A stretch of 64,000 nucleotides of DNA from positions 1-64,000 of the IMG/VR virus record IMGVR_UViG_3300032070_000632. One strand, given 5' to 3'. A program made the translations under genes and the position numbers. A model generated the notes under the pieces. That model saw only the letters and a list, made by a program, of their open reading frames with translations, was not told the DNA's origin and did not search any database. Positions 1 through 7,299 of this stretch are shown here, one piece after another. This DNA is from a virus. The first letter of the stretch is position 1, and each line of letters starts with the position of its first letter.

Positions 1-18
1 CGCTTTTTGTATTCGCTC

Positions 19-172
19 GGGCGTGGCGGAATTCCCCCCAAACCCCCCTTCCGCCACGCCCTCGCTGGGACGATTCTTTTTTTCGGCGGAATTTGAGGCT
101 GTATTTTGCAAAGCAAAATGCGCCACCAAAGGAGATGTTGCCCTTGACCCACCCAACCCATTCGCGGGCAAC
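19..172. repeat. Three consecutive hairpin-forming inverted repeats
   Basis: This gene-free left end is visibly richer in G and C than what follows. It holds three perfect inverted repeats: a 13-bp stem at 19-31/49-61 (GGGCGTGGCGGAA), a 7-bp stem at 103-109/113-119 (ATTTTGC) and a 7-bp stem at 137-143/166-172 (GTTGCCC). The first could be the terminator or an intergenic repeat belonging to a gene off the left edge. No coding region is convincing in bases 1-286. A poor TATAAT at 267-272 may serve the next gene. Confidence 0.5.
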
Positions 173-286
173 GCTAAGGAACTCCCTTTTTTCTTTACTA
201 ATATCAAATATTTTGGTAATATTAAATTGTTGGAAGTAAAATTGCTCATATATAAAGATACCACAATATAATATTACTAATAAATT

Positions 287-499
287 ATGACAGAGTCAAG
301 TAAAAACAACATATCAAAAATCGTAAAGCAATTACGAGAGAAAACGGGCTTATCTCAAGAGAAGTTAGCTCGGCTTGCTGATGTGTCTAATAATACGATT
401 ATTAACATTGAAGCAGGAAAACAAAATAATCCTACGATTGAAACATTGAAAAAAATCGCCAAAGCGCTTGAGGTTGGTGTTGATGATTTAATAAAGTAA
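287..499 (+). CDS. XRE-family HTH regulator (possible R-M controller)
   Basis: This 70-residue protein is almost entirely one lambda-repressor-like helix-turn-helix domain: the LSQEKLARLADVS helix pair at residues 22-34, the NNTIINIEAGKQ recognition helix and the closing LKKIAKALEV helix. It should bind operator DNA as a dimer. It lies 5 nt upstream of a radC-like gene and about 690 nt upstream of a type III methyltransferase. That position and size fit a controller (C) protein of a restriction-modification locus, but the binding target is not visible. A TATAAT-like -10 lies at 267-272 without a good -35. Confidence 0.8.
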   Translation: MTESSKNNISKIVKQLREKTGLSQEKLARLADVSNNTIINIEAGKQNNPTIETLKKIAKALEVGVDDLIK

Positions 500-504
500 A
501 AATT

Positions 505-1179
505 ATGCCAAAGATTAAAGATATTCCAAAAGTTGATAGGCCACGGGAAAAGCTGATTAAGTCCGGAGCAAAATTTCTAAAAGATTATGAACTTTTGGCT
601 ATTCTTTTAGGCACTGGCACAAAAGGCAAAAATGTTCTTGAGGTTGCTCAAGATATTCTTTCAAATTTCCCCAAAAAAAAGTTGCTTGGATTAGATTTTG
701 CGCAATTTAAAAAAATCAATGGCATTGGACCAGCCAAAGCAACACAAATTTTGGCCGCCTTTGAATTCGCTGGTAGAGTTTTAGAGGTTGATTCTTCAAA
801 TACTCTGCCGTTAGTCCAGACTACAAAAGACATAATTGCTCAAATTTCCTTTTTGCGTGAACATAAAAAAGAAAATTTTGTTGTTTTATATTTGAATTCA
901 CGCAACGAGCTATTAAATAAAGAGACCATTTCTGTTGGGACGCTGAATGCGAGCTTGGTACATCCGCGCGAAGTGTTTGAACCAGCGGCACGAATTTTTG
1001 CCGCTCAAATTATTTTAGCCCACAATCACCCCTCCGGGGATTCGACGCCGTCAGAAGATGATTTAGATTTAACAAAAAGAATGATAGAAGCTGGTAAAAT
1101 ATTAGGAATTGAAGTCGTTGATCATGTTATTATTTCAAATTTAAATTCATTCAGTTTTAAAGAAAAGAAATTGATATAA
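505..1179 (+). CDS. radC: RadC-family JAB/MPN domain protein
   Basis: At 224 residues this is normal RadC length. The N-terminal third carries a helix-hairpin-helix-like segment (INGIGPAKATQILAAFEFAGR). The C-terminal half is a JAB1/MPN metalloprotease-like domain with HNHPSGDSTPSEDD near residues 172-185, which supplies the metal-binding His-x-His...Asp set. The biochemical role of RadC is still uncertain. The family is common beside restriction-modification genes and on mobile DNA, which matches this setting. It starts 5 nt after the XRE gene and probably shares its transcript. Confidence 0.92.
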   Translation: MPKIKDIPKVDRPREKLIKSGAKFLKDYELLAILLGTGTKGKNVLEVAQDILSNFPKKKLLGLDFAQFKKINGIGPAKATQILAAFEFAGRVLEVDSSNTLPLVQTTKDIIAQISFLREHKKENFVVLYLNSRNELLNKETISVGTLNASLVHPREVFEPAARIFAAQIILAHNHPSGDSTPSEDDLDLTKRMIEAGKILGIEVVDHVIISNLNSFSFKEKKLI

Positions 1180-1186
1180 AAATACT

Positions 1187-2875
1187 ATGGAAAATAATCA
1201 AACAAAAGAAAAACTCCTTGCCGAAATTGAACGGCTGAAAAAGGAATTAAAGAAAAAAAAGAAATACGGTTTAGTTTGGGAAAACAAACCGGAAGATGTT
1301 GTTGAAATGTGCAAAGAAAAATTGCCGGTGCTAAAAGAAGTAAAGGGCAAGGAAATAATCACAGACAAAAACAAGCCAGTAAATCTACTTATTGAGGGCG
1401 ATAATTATCATGCACTTTCGGTTTTAAACTATACTCACGCCGGAAAGATAGATGTAATTTATATTGATCCACCATATAACACCGGTGCGAGGGATTGGAA
1501 GTATAACAATGATTATGTTGATAGTGAAGATGGATTTAGGCACAGTAAATGGATAAACATGATGTCTTCACGGCTAAATTTAGCAAGGAAACTTTTAACG
1601 GAAAAAGGCATAATAGCCATTGCAGTAGATCATAACGAGCTCTTCAATTTAGGCCTGCTGTGCGACCAAATTTTCCGGGAAGAGAATAGATTGGGCATTG
1701 TTGCAGTAGTACACAAGTCGGAAGGCAGAAATCAAGAAAAATTCTTTGGCACAAGCCACGAGTATATGTTTTTTTATGCGAAAAATAAGAAGGCGTGTGA
1801 TTTTCAAAAAATCGTTTTGGATGATTCGGTCGCCGCTAGCTTCGATAAAGAAGATGAGAAAGGCAAGTTTAGATTAAATAATTATATTAGAACGGGCGGA
1901 GGAGATCAAAATTTAAAGATTAATAAACAGCATTTCTTTTATCCAATTTATGTAAGTAAAGAGTTAAAAGACATTTCGTTAGAGAAGAAAACTGGATACA
2001 GCAAGGTGTTGCCGATTACGGGGAGTGGTCAAGAAAGAACATGGAAAACAACAAAAGAAACATTCCAAGACAGATTGGAAGATGGTGAAATATTGGCACA
2101 GAAAGATGATGGTGGTAATGTTCAAATTTACGAAAAATATAGAGAAGACCAAGTTATAAAAACCCATTGGATAGATGTCAGGTATCATGCCATTCATCAT
2201 GGAACAAAGGTTCTAGAAAATATATTAGGAGCAAAAATATTTGATTTCCCGAAGTCATTGTATTTGATATTCGATACATTGAAATTGACAGCCAAAAGTG
2301 ACGCCATAATTTTAGATTTTTTTGCTGGCTCCGGAACGACAGGGCATGCGGTTTTAGAATTAAATAAAAAAGATGGTGGTAACAGAAAATTTATATTATG
2401 CACAAACAACGAAAATAATATTGCTACGGATGTTAGTTACCCAAGAATTAAAAAAGTGATTGAGGGTTATAAAAATTTAAAAAAAGAAAATATTGTTGGT
2501 CTTGGTGGAAATTTAAAATATTTCAAAACTGATTTTGTTGATTATAAAGAATCAACCGACAGAAATAAAATTAAACTAACAAAAGAAGCTGTAGAAATGC
2601 TTTGTGTTAAAGAAGGAACATTTGAATCAGTATTAAATAATGAAGATTTTAAAATCTTTAAAAATCACAACCATTATACCGGAATAATTTTTGAGCAATT
2701 AGCGATTGAAGATTTCAAAAAAGAAATTAAGGGTATAAAAGATAAAATCAGCGTTTATATTTTCTCTCTTGGTGATGATTCATTTGAAGATGAGTTTGAA
2801 GATATAAAACAAAAAGTAAAATTATCGCCAATTCCCGAAGCGATCTTGAAAGTTTATAGAAGAATTTATAAATAA
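1187..2875 (+). CDS. mod: Type III restriction-modification DNA methyltransferase (Mod)
   Basis: The protein has 562 residues. Motif IV, DPPYNTG, lies near residue 94 and precedes the AdoMet-binding FAGSGTTGHAVLELN motif near residue 378. That order is typical of beta-class N6-adenine methyltransferases such as type III Mod subunits. An N-terminal coiled coil (EIERLKKELKKKKK) and the usual pre-domain phrase about a stored ligand ('NLLIEGDNYHAL') agree with the family. Mod gives DNA specificity and methylates host sites. It needs a Res partner to cut, and the downstream res gene here is only a stub, so a methylation-only system would remain unless res resumes outside the window. Confidence 0.93.
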   Translation: MENNQTKEKLLAEIERLKKELKKKKKYGLVWENKPEDVVEMCKEKLPVLKEVKGKEIITDKNKPVNLLIEGDNYHALSVLNYTHAGKIDVIYIDPPYNTGARDWKYNNDYVDSEDGFRHSKWINMMSSRLNLARKLLTEKGIIAIAVDHNELFNLGLLCDQIFREENRLGIVAVVHKSEGRNQEKFFGTSHEYMFFYAKNKKACDFQKIVLDDSVAASFDKEDEKGKFRLNNYIRTGGGDQNLKINKQHFFYPIYVSKELKDISLEKKTGYSKVLPITGSGQERTWKTTKETFQDRLEDGEILAQKDDGGNVQIYEKYREDQVIKTHWIDVRYHAIHHGTKVLENILGAKIFDFPKSLYLIFDTLKLTAKSDAIILDFFAGSGTTGHAVLELNKKDGGNRKFILCTNNENNIATDVSYPRIKKVIEGYKNLKKENIVGLGGNLKYFKTDFVDYKESTDRNKIKLTKEAVEMLCVKEGTFESVLNNEDFKIFKNHNHYTGIIFEQLAIEDFKKEIKGIKDKISVYIFSLGDDSFEDEFEDIKQKVKLSPIPEAILKVYRRIYK

Positions 2876-2886
2876 GGAATAAAAAT

Positions 2887-3456
2887 ATGCAACTAAAAAT
2901 ATATCAGGAAGATGCCATAGCCGATTTATTGGATAAAGCCAAAAAGCTTTTAAGCGCGGACGGCGGTAAGAAATTGGTTTTTAAAGCACCGACCGGTTCG
3001 GGCAAAACAATAATGATGGCGGGGGGATTGGTATTCGAACAAGTGTGTCTTGATTTGGAAGCCAGTGGTTACGAAGTCCAACCGTTTATTATTCCAGCTG
3101 TCGCCGTCAATGCTCCCCACCGGAGAGATAGGGTCTGGTTTATTGCCCACCGCAAGGACGACGGAGGCAGAGGGCGGGACGGTCAAAAATGCGGAAATGA
3201 TAAACGGAAGTTGGAGCCGGAAAAACAAGGACGGAATACGCCACGGCGTGAAAGTCAAAGACGCATTAGCTGGAGCGAAAACTGGCTTGAAGTTGCAACC
3301 AGCCTTTGTGGAATGGATGATGGGCTACCTATTGAATTGGACGGATTTAAACTCACCAAAGCAGGGCATAGAACGGAAAGATTAAAAGCGTTGGGAAACG
3401 CCATTGTTCCGCAGGTGGCGATTGAAATTTTGCAAGCAATTAAAAATTGTCAATAA
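2887..3456 (+). pseudogene. Res N-terminus fused to frameshifted C5-methyltransferase remnant
   Basis: The open frame begins as a type III Res helicase: Q-motif-like start, then Walker A FKAPTGSGKTIMMA ending near residue 45. At about 3020-3030 it switches without a break into C5-cytosine methyltransferase sequence (FEQVCLDLEASGYEVQPF, NAPHRRDRVWFIAH). From about 3170 to 3350 the methyltransferase reading continues in another frame (LKLQPAFVEWMMGY then NWTDL). It then returns to the first frame for the family's last motif (TERLKALGNAIVPQVA). The catalytic PCQ half is absent. Neither half can be functional as read. The join may be a prophage boundary, a recombination scar or an assembly error, and the run of six G bases beside it favours caution. 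Confidence 0.8.
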
Positions 3457-3460
3457 AAAT

Positions 3461-3661
3461 ATGATTTGCAAAATTTGCCATGTCAATCAAGTGGATACCA
3501 CTGAAGGCCGGTGTCGGTTTTGTTTTAATGAACAGGAAAAAATAATAAACCGTACGGATTTACCGTACAGTTGTACGCCAAGTTCGTACGATGGTAAGGG
3601 CAAGGATACCTTGGCTTTGGCTGGGCGTATTCCTGCCCTTGCCATTAATCAGCGGTTATAA
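3461..3661 (+). CDS. Small zinc-ribbon-like protein
   Basis: This is a 66-residue protein starting at the ATG after AATAAAAAT, in a better position than the upstream in-frame start inside the methyltransferase remnant. CxxC pairs (CKIC and CRFC, residues 3-6 and 18-21) look like one structural zinc site. The remaining 45 residues show no recognisable fold. It is the first intact gene right of the chimeric junction. Function is unknown. Confidence 0.5.
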   Translation: MICKICHVNQVDTTEGRCRFCFNEQEKIINRTDLPYSCTPSSYDGKGKDTLALAGRIPALAINQRL

Positions 3662-3693
3662 TATACTGTTAATATTAAATCTATTTTCACGGA

Positions 3694-3765
3694 CGCTCGG
3701 TGGAGAAACGGCATCTCGCCTCGCTCATAACGAGGAAACAGCGGGTTCGACTCCCGCCTGAGCAA
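3694..3765 (+). tRNA. tRNA-Met (CAT), initiator-like acceptor stem
   Basis: A full cloverleaf can be drawn by eye: acceptor 3694-3700 with 3758-3764, D stem GAGA/TCTC with a short GG-containing loop, anticodon stem CCTCG/CGAGG around loop CTCATAA (anticodon CAT), a 5-nt variable loop, and T stem GCGGG/CCCGC with loop TTCGACT. The first pair is a C1-A72 mismatch and the D stem has A11-T24, both hallmarks of initiator tRNA. The three G-C pairs expected at 29-31/39-41 of an initiator are not present. CCA is not encoded. It could serve initiation, elongation, or (if modified to lysidine) isoleucine. Confidence 0.85.
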
Positions 3766-3802
3766 CTAACCTTAAAATGGTTTTTTGGAGTGAGTCGCAA
3801 GA

Positions 3803-3829
3803 AAGTCCTGACGTTTTCAGGGCTTTTTT
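3803..3829 (+). terminator. Intrinsic terminator after tRNA
   Basis: A 9-bp stem (AAGTCCTGA with TCAGGGCTT, one G-T pair) around a 5-nt loop is followed by six T bases. It closes the tRNA transcript just before a strong promoter. Confidence 0.8.
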
Positions 3830-3838
3830 GTTTGCCTA

Positions 3839-3876
3839 TTGACTTTTTTTCAAAGATGGTATATAATGGTATTATA
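3839..3876 (+). promoter_or_regulatory. Sigma-70-type promoter with dyad over the -10 box
   Basis: TTGACT at 3839-3844 and TATAAT at 3862-3867 are separated by exactly 17 bp. The -10 box is the left arm of a dyad, TATAAT-GGT-ATTATA (3862-3876), a likely operator. About 45 bp here are nearly identical to the minus-strand promoter at 55040-55077, so the two are probably co-regulated. It drives the rightward accessory operon starting at 3898. Confidence 0.85.
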
Positions 3877-3897
3877 ATAATTTAAACTTCTAAATTT

Positions 3898-4125
3898 ATG
3901 ACCGAAGTAACCGGCACTTTAAGCGGAGCGACCGTGTCTTCTCCCCGAGAAGAATTGGAGAAGGCAGTCGCCGAGCCCAGGGAAAGAACTAAAAGATATT
4001 ATTTTACTCTGCGACCGTCGTTTATCAGGCAGGTTGACCATTACCGCAAGATTTGCGGAAAAAAATACACTAGCCGCTCCCAACTGGTGGTTGAGGCGAT
4101 GAAAAAATTTATGGATATTTTATGA
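3898..4125 (+). CDS. Small ribbon-helix-helix-like protein
   Basis: The protein has 75 residues. An unstructured N-terminus is followed by an RKRYYFTLRP-like strand (residues 35-44) and two helices (FIRQVDHYRKICGKK, SRSQLVVEAMKKFMDIL), the outline of a MetJ/Arc ribbon-helix-helix domain. As the first gene behind a promoter carrying a dyad over its -10 box, it is a reasonable candidate for the autorepressor acting on that dyad. That is inference from position. Confidence 0.6.
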   Translation: MTEVTGTLSGATVSSPREELEKAVAEPRERTKRYYFTLRPSFIRQVDHYRKICGKKYTSRSQLVVEAMKKFMDIL

Positions 4126-4331
4126 ATACTTTTTTAGTGTCTTTTATTCATGGTATTGGATTTGTATTATTGTGGGTAATTGGGATGTTCCTTATTCCGC
4201 TGGTTTGTACAATAGGTTATATTTTTTTTGTTGAATCTCATGACGAAGAATTTAATCACCTAATATTTTGGTCGCTGTTTATTCTCTATTGGATTGCCAC
4301 TGCTTTGTTTTTAATTTTCTTTAAATTATAA
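4122..4331 (+). CDS. Small two-span membrane protein
   Basis: This 69-residue protein overlaps the previous stop by 4 nt (ATGA). Two long hydrophobic stretches (about residues 8-33 and 45-68) are separated by a short acidic loop with a His-Asp-Glu-Glu cluster. There is no signal of enzymatic function. Phage genomes often carry such proteins for superinfection control or lysis, but nothing here decides between them. Confidence 0.6.
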   Translation: MNTFLVSFIHGIGFVLLWVIGMFLIPLVCTIGYIFFVESHDEEFNHLIFWSLFILYWIATALFLIFFKL

Positions 4332-4353
4332 TAGCAATATTGCTGGATAGCAT

Positions 4354-4821
4354 ATGTACATCATTTCTCCCCATTCCCTCCGCAGCCGAGAGGTTCAAGA
4401 AACTGATTTAATCAGATTGAAAAAAGAGGTTCCGCAAATGATTAATTTATTGAATAATCCCGAGTCTGGGCATCTGCACGGATATGCCTTGGCCCATTCG
4501 CAAGTCTGCAACGCGGACCCCCTGCGGTTTTTTGTTACCGAAACTGGGGTGGTCGTCTGCAATCCCCGCATTACTAGACATACTAATCAGATTATTTCCC
4601 GAAAAGAAGGTTGTCTGTCTTTCCCCTATGAACCAGTAATAATGGTGGGAAGATATAATAAATGCGAAGTGGAATATTATGAATTTATTGATGGAGGTTT
4701 GAGAGGACCGATTGTGAGTAATTTTTCCGGTCTGGATGCGGAAATATTCCAGCATGAAATTTCCCATATGAATGGACACTACATTTATGAGGATGGCGCT
4801 TGCGCCGAGCAGGTCTTATAA
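4354..4821 (+). CDS. def: Peptide deformylase
   Basis: This 155-residue protein removes the formyl group from N-terminal methionine of new proteins. The three metal-binding motifs are present in altered form: GYALAHSQV for GxGLAAxQ (near residue 47), EGCLSFP with the metal-binding Cys (near 88), and QHEISHMNG for HExxH (near 132). It is short at the C-terminus, like other phage-encoded deformylases reported from marine phages. It lies about 590 nt from a methionine tRNA with initiator features, suggesting the phage supplies parts of the translation-initiation machinery. Confidence 0.9.
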   Translation: MYIISPHSLRSREVQETDLIRLKKEVPQMINLLNNPESGHLHGYALAHSQVCNADPLRFFVTETGVVVCNPRITRHTNQIISRKEGCLSFPYEPVIMVGRYNKCEVEYYEFIDGGLRGPIVSNFSGLDAEIFQHEISHMNGHYIYEDGACAEQVL

Positions 4822-4837
4822 AATAAAAAAAATAATT

Positions 4838-5308
4838 ATGAAAGATTTTTTTAAACCAGTTATTCAATTTGTTTTAATTTTATTTTGCAGTTTTTTAATC
4901 ATGCTTGGGACTATCGTTATAGTTAATAAAATAAGAGAACCTATGGTTATCGTAAAAACTGAAATTAAATATGTTGGTTTACAGGAAATTTGTAGGGATA
5001 AAATAAAAGAACAGAAAAAACCTCCCTGTAAATTAAGTATCCTGGTAAGAAAAGATGATATGGAAGGATTTGTGGATAAAAATGGTATCTCACTTTTTGA
5101 AGAATATTTATTAGATGGAGAATTTTGTGAAACTTTAAATTGGAAAAGTCAGACTACTTACGGATTCAAGAATGGGGAAGTTTTTGTGGAGATGTATAAA
5201 TTGCCATGGACAACTTCTGATAATTTTTACGACCATGGAAAGAGATACAAAACTATATGGCCGGTAGAGAAAATTAATTTAAAAAAATGGGCAGAAAAGA
5301 AAGAATAA
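4838..5308 (+). CDS. Membrane-anchored protein of unknown function
   Basis: The protein has 156 residues, with the start at the ATG after AATAATT rather than an upstream in-frame start inside the deformylase gene. One N-terminal transmembrane segment (about residues 8-30) is followed by a roughly 125-residue extracytoplasmic domain with three scattered cysteines and many aromatic residues. No family is recognised. Confidence 0.6.
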   Translation: MKDFFKPVIQFVLILFCSFLIMLGTIVIVNKIREPMVIVKTEIKYVGLQEICRDKIKEQKKPPCKLSILVRKDDMEGFVDKNGISLFEEYLLDGEFCETLNWKSQTTYGFKNGEVFVEMYKLPWTTSDNFYDHGKRYKTIWPVEKINLKKWAEKKE

Positions 5309-5448
5309 AAATTTATCATATTTGCCAAAGCTGTCATCATGATAAAAAAACTCATAAATGGAACAGCAGTAGACCAACCGCCTGTCGGAGAATAGATTGT
5401 CATTGTATAATTTATCGAGACACGATAACATTTAAAAAACCGTCATAA
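5287..5448 (+). CDS. 53-residue Cys/His-rich small protein
   Basis: This short gene overlaps the previous one by 22 nt. It encodes a basic protein with CQSCHHDKKTH and a later C...CHC arrangement, enough ligands for one zinc site. The reading frame is open from ATG at 5287 to TAA at 5446-5448. Function is unknown. Support is only the frame, the tight packing and the zinc-like spacing. Confidence 0.4.
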   Translation: MGRKERIKIYHICQSCHHDKKTHKWNSSRPTACRRIDCHCIIYRDTITFKKPS

Positions 5449-5462
5449 AATTAATAATATTT

Positions 5463-5729
5463 ATGTTACAAATAACTGGAGAGCAGTATGAAAAAAATAA
5501 ATTTCCGGATGTTTTTATTGAAGTAACAGACCCATTAGGAACAGTGAGTGGTCTTAAATTAGAAATGCCGCTATTACAAAAGAAAGAAAAAGAAGTGATG
5601 GATAGCATGAGAAAAAGTTTATTACAAATTGCAAAAGGAAAATGTGGCAGACCAGCTAATTTAAGAGTTTTTTGGAAAATTGTTAATGGAACTAAAATGG
5701 AATATTTTAAAGAAAATATTTATTCTTAA
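5463..5729 (+). CDS. Conserved-looking small protein, unknown
   Basis: An 88-residue mixed alpha/beta protein that starts 14 nt after the previous gene. A central helix-rich basic stretch (KKEKEVMDSMRKSLLQIAKGK) is flanked by strands. No motif is recognised. Confidence 0.5.
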   Translation: MLQITGEQYEKNKFPDVFIEVTDPLGTVSGLKLEMPLLQKKEKEVMDSMRKSLLQIAKGKCGRPANLRVFWKIVNGTKMEYFKENIYS

Positions 5730-5733
5730 AAAA

Positions 5734-5964
5734 ATGGAGAATAATAAATTAAAAATAAGCGAAGTCTGTTTTCCTTGCGGTATAACCGCCAATTATTTGA
5801 CGTGTCTGAAAAAGTATGGCCGACCGCCGAAGAAGTTTGCGTTTGACGTATCAACATATCACAACGGAATCTGCGATGTCTGCGGACATAAAGACCAAGT
5901 GACCGAGACAAGAGACTTTTTCTATCCTGATTTTAATTTAATAATTGAAAAAATAAAATCTTAA
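5734..5964 (+). CDS. Small zinc-ribbon protein
   Basis: The protein has 76 residues from the ATG 4 nt after the previous stop. Cys pairs CFPC (about residues 12-15) and CDVC (about 47-50) with nearby His suggest one zinc ribbon. The C-terminus is acidic and helical. Function is unknown. Several neighbours are also tiny Cys-rich proteins, so this may be a set of nucleic-acid-binding or host-takeover proteins. Confidence 0.5.
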   Translation: MENNKLKISEVCFPCGITANYLTCLKKYGRPPKKFAFDVSTYHNGICDVCGHKDQVTETRDFFYPDFNLIIEKIKS

Positions 5965-5983
5965 TTAATTTATTTTAAATTTT

Positions 5984-6268
5984 ATGTATCAAAGAGACAA
6001 TGAACGCCGCAGTCCATTCCTCCGCGAGGCGTTAGAGGATAATGGAGATTTAGAAATGTTGGTTTGTGCCAAGACCGGTCGTGTCTGGATTGGCTATAAA
6101 GAAGACAGTTTTTCTAATTTTATTCCGACCAGAGTTTTTGTAGATTTAATTACTAAAAAAATAAAGCCGTTGCCGGAACGGCGGTTTGAAGGAGAACATT
6201 ATGAATATCCAAAATATCCTCCAGGAGGACACTATGAATATCCCAAATATCGCCGAAAAGAAGAATAA
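5984..6268 (+). CDS. Unknown protein with repeated HYEYPKY tail
   Basis: The protein has 94 residues. The C-terminus contains a near-perfect repeat, HYEYPKY-PPGG-HYEYPKY. The DNA behind it carries two Shine-Dalgarno-plus-ATG cassettes in another frame (GGAG...ATGAATATCC twice), so the amino-acid repeat is probably a by-product of a duplicated start region for the next gene. The body of the protein resembles no family I recognise. Confidence 0.5.
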   Translation: MYQRDNERRSPFLREALEDNGDLEMLVCAKTGRVWIGYKEDSFSNFIPTRVFVDLITKKIKPLPERRFEGEHYEYPKYPPGGHYEYPKYRRKEE

Positions 6269-6632
6269 AGACGAATTTCTCTATCCTGGAATTTTATTTT
6301 TTAAACATACGGCGATGGATAGGTTGTTTGCCGATGTTAATGATTTAATGCTGTGGCTTCGCCTGCGGGGAGCATATGCTTTAGAGCAGGAGTTGCGTCA
6401 CCGGAGCCGGCCTGCTTTGGAAAGCATAGAAAAAAGAGTGGCGGAAGAAAATAAAAACAGAATTAATTTGAAAGAGAAATGGGAATATGAATTAAAAAAA
6501 ATAGACGCTTCGGAAATTACCGCCGGTGATATTATAAAAGGAAAAACTGTTGCCAAAGATTTATTCGGTCCGCAACCTATTAAGCAAACTGGTTTTTTAA
6601 AATGGATGTGGGACAAATTGACAATTTGGTAA
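6234..6632 (+). CDS. Helical protein of unknown function
   Basis: The protein has 132 residues. The start at 6234 has a strong Shine-Dalgarno sequence (AGGAGG, 6 nt upstream). An alternative ATG at 6201 also has GGAG upstream, giving 11 more residues. The gene overlaps the previous one by 35 nt in another frame. The protein is rich in Lys/Glu helices, with a C-terminal WMWDKLTIW segment. No family is recognised. Confidence 0.55.
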   Translation: MNIPNIAEKKNKDEFLYPGILFFKHTAMDRLFADVNDLMLWLRLRGAYALEQELRHRSRPALESIEKRVAEENKNRINLKEKWEYELKKIDASEITAGDIIKGKTVAKDLFGPQPIKQTGFLKWMWDKLTIW

Positions 6633-6648
6633 TCTAAATTTTTCGCCT

Positions 6649-6819
6649 ATGAATTATAAAGCATTTTTTTTGGCTTGCTTATTTTGGAACATATTTTTCT
6701 TTCTTTTCTTCTTTGGCGGAAAATATTTGGAAAAAAGCAAGATTATCGGCACGGTCTGCCTGCTCACGGCCGGAGTTATCAATGGCGTATTATATTATAA
6801 GGCATTTTTAAATAAATAA
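6649..6819 (+). CDS. 56-residue two-span membrane protein
   Basis: This short open frame fills an otherwise empty gap and ends 10 nt before the next gene. Two hydrophobic segments (about residues 4-22 and 33-50) are joined by a Lys-rich turn. It is holin-sized but has no diagnostic feature. Confidence 0.5.
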   Translation: MNYKAFFLACLFWNIFFFLFFFGGKYLEKSKIIGTVCLLTAGVINGVLYYKAFLNK

Positions 6820-6829
6820 TTTTATTTTT

Positions 6830-7069
6830 ATGACTAAAGGAAAAGACCCGCAATCGGAAAATGAAATTGTCGGTTTGTTGCGGACGGCCGTTGTCCGTTC
6901 TAAAGTATCTAGCTTAAAAAGCCGGCAACGGCAGTATATTATCGATATTAAAATTGAAACCAGCGAACCCACCAATGCCACTTTTATGCTTTCTTCCCTG
7001 CTGGATAAAGTTGTCAGCGTGAAGATTGATAAAAAGCAATTGCAGTTCGGAGATATAAAATCAATATGA
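6830..7069 (+). CDS. Small protein of unknown function
   Basis: The protein has 79 residues with a basic N-terminal half (VVRSKVSSLKSRQRQ) and alternating hydrophobic strands after it. It overlaps the next start by 4 nt (ATGA), so translation is probably coupled. No family is recognised. Confidence 0.5.
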   Translation: MTKGKDPQSENEIVGLLRTAVVRSKVSSLKSRQRQYIIDIKIETSEPTNATFMLSSLLDKVVSVKIDKKQLQFGDIKSI

Positions 7070-7299
7070 TAAAAAATTGTAAAAAATGCGGGGAAGAATT
7101 ATCAAAAATTTTTGGAGCAATTCTCACATTAAACCATGATAAATATATTAATTTATTTATTTGCGGCAATAGATGTTGTGAAGATTTTGGAGTAGTTAAA
7201 GTTATTAGTGAATGCCCCGACCATTTAGACGGACATAGTTTTATTTCTTGTGATGATTTACCGGCGCCTTGTAGTTGTGGAGGACAAAATTATGAATAA
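7066..7299 (+). CDS. Small multi-cysteine zinc-binding protein
   Basis: The protein has 77 residues. CKKC at the N-terminus, CGNRCC in the middle and CSCGG at the C-terminus suggest two zinc sites. Its last codons overlap the start of the ATPase gene (ATGAATAA), linking their translation. Confidence 0.55.
   Translation: MIKNCKKCGEELSKIFGAILTLNHDKYINLFICGNRCCEDFGVVKVISECPDHLDGHSFISCDDLPAPCSCGGQNYE

Noticed and set aside
23-271. Open frame of 82 codons at the left edge
   Set aside because: It runs through three hairpins, has low-complexity Pro/Phe content and no ribosome site; most likely noncoding.
3050-3385. A separate gene of 111 codons
   Set aside because: Its recognisable part is the missing middle of the methyltransferase, so it was treated as the second frame of a pseudogene.
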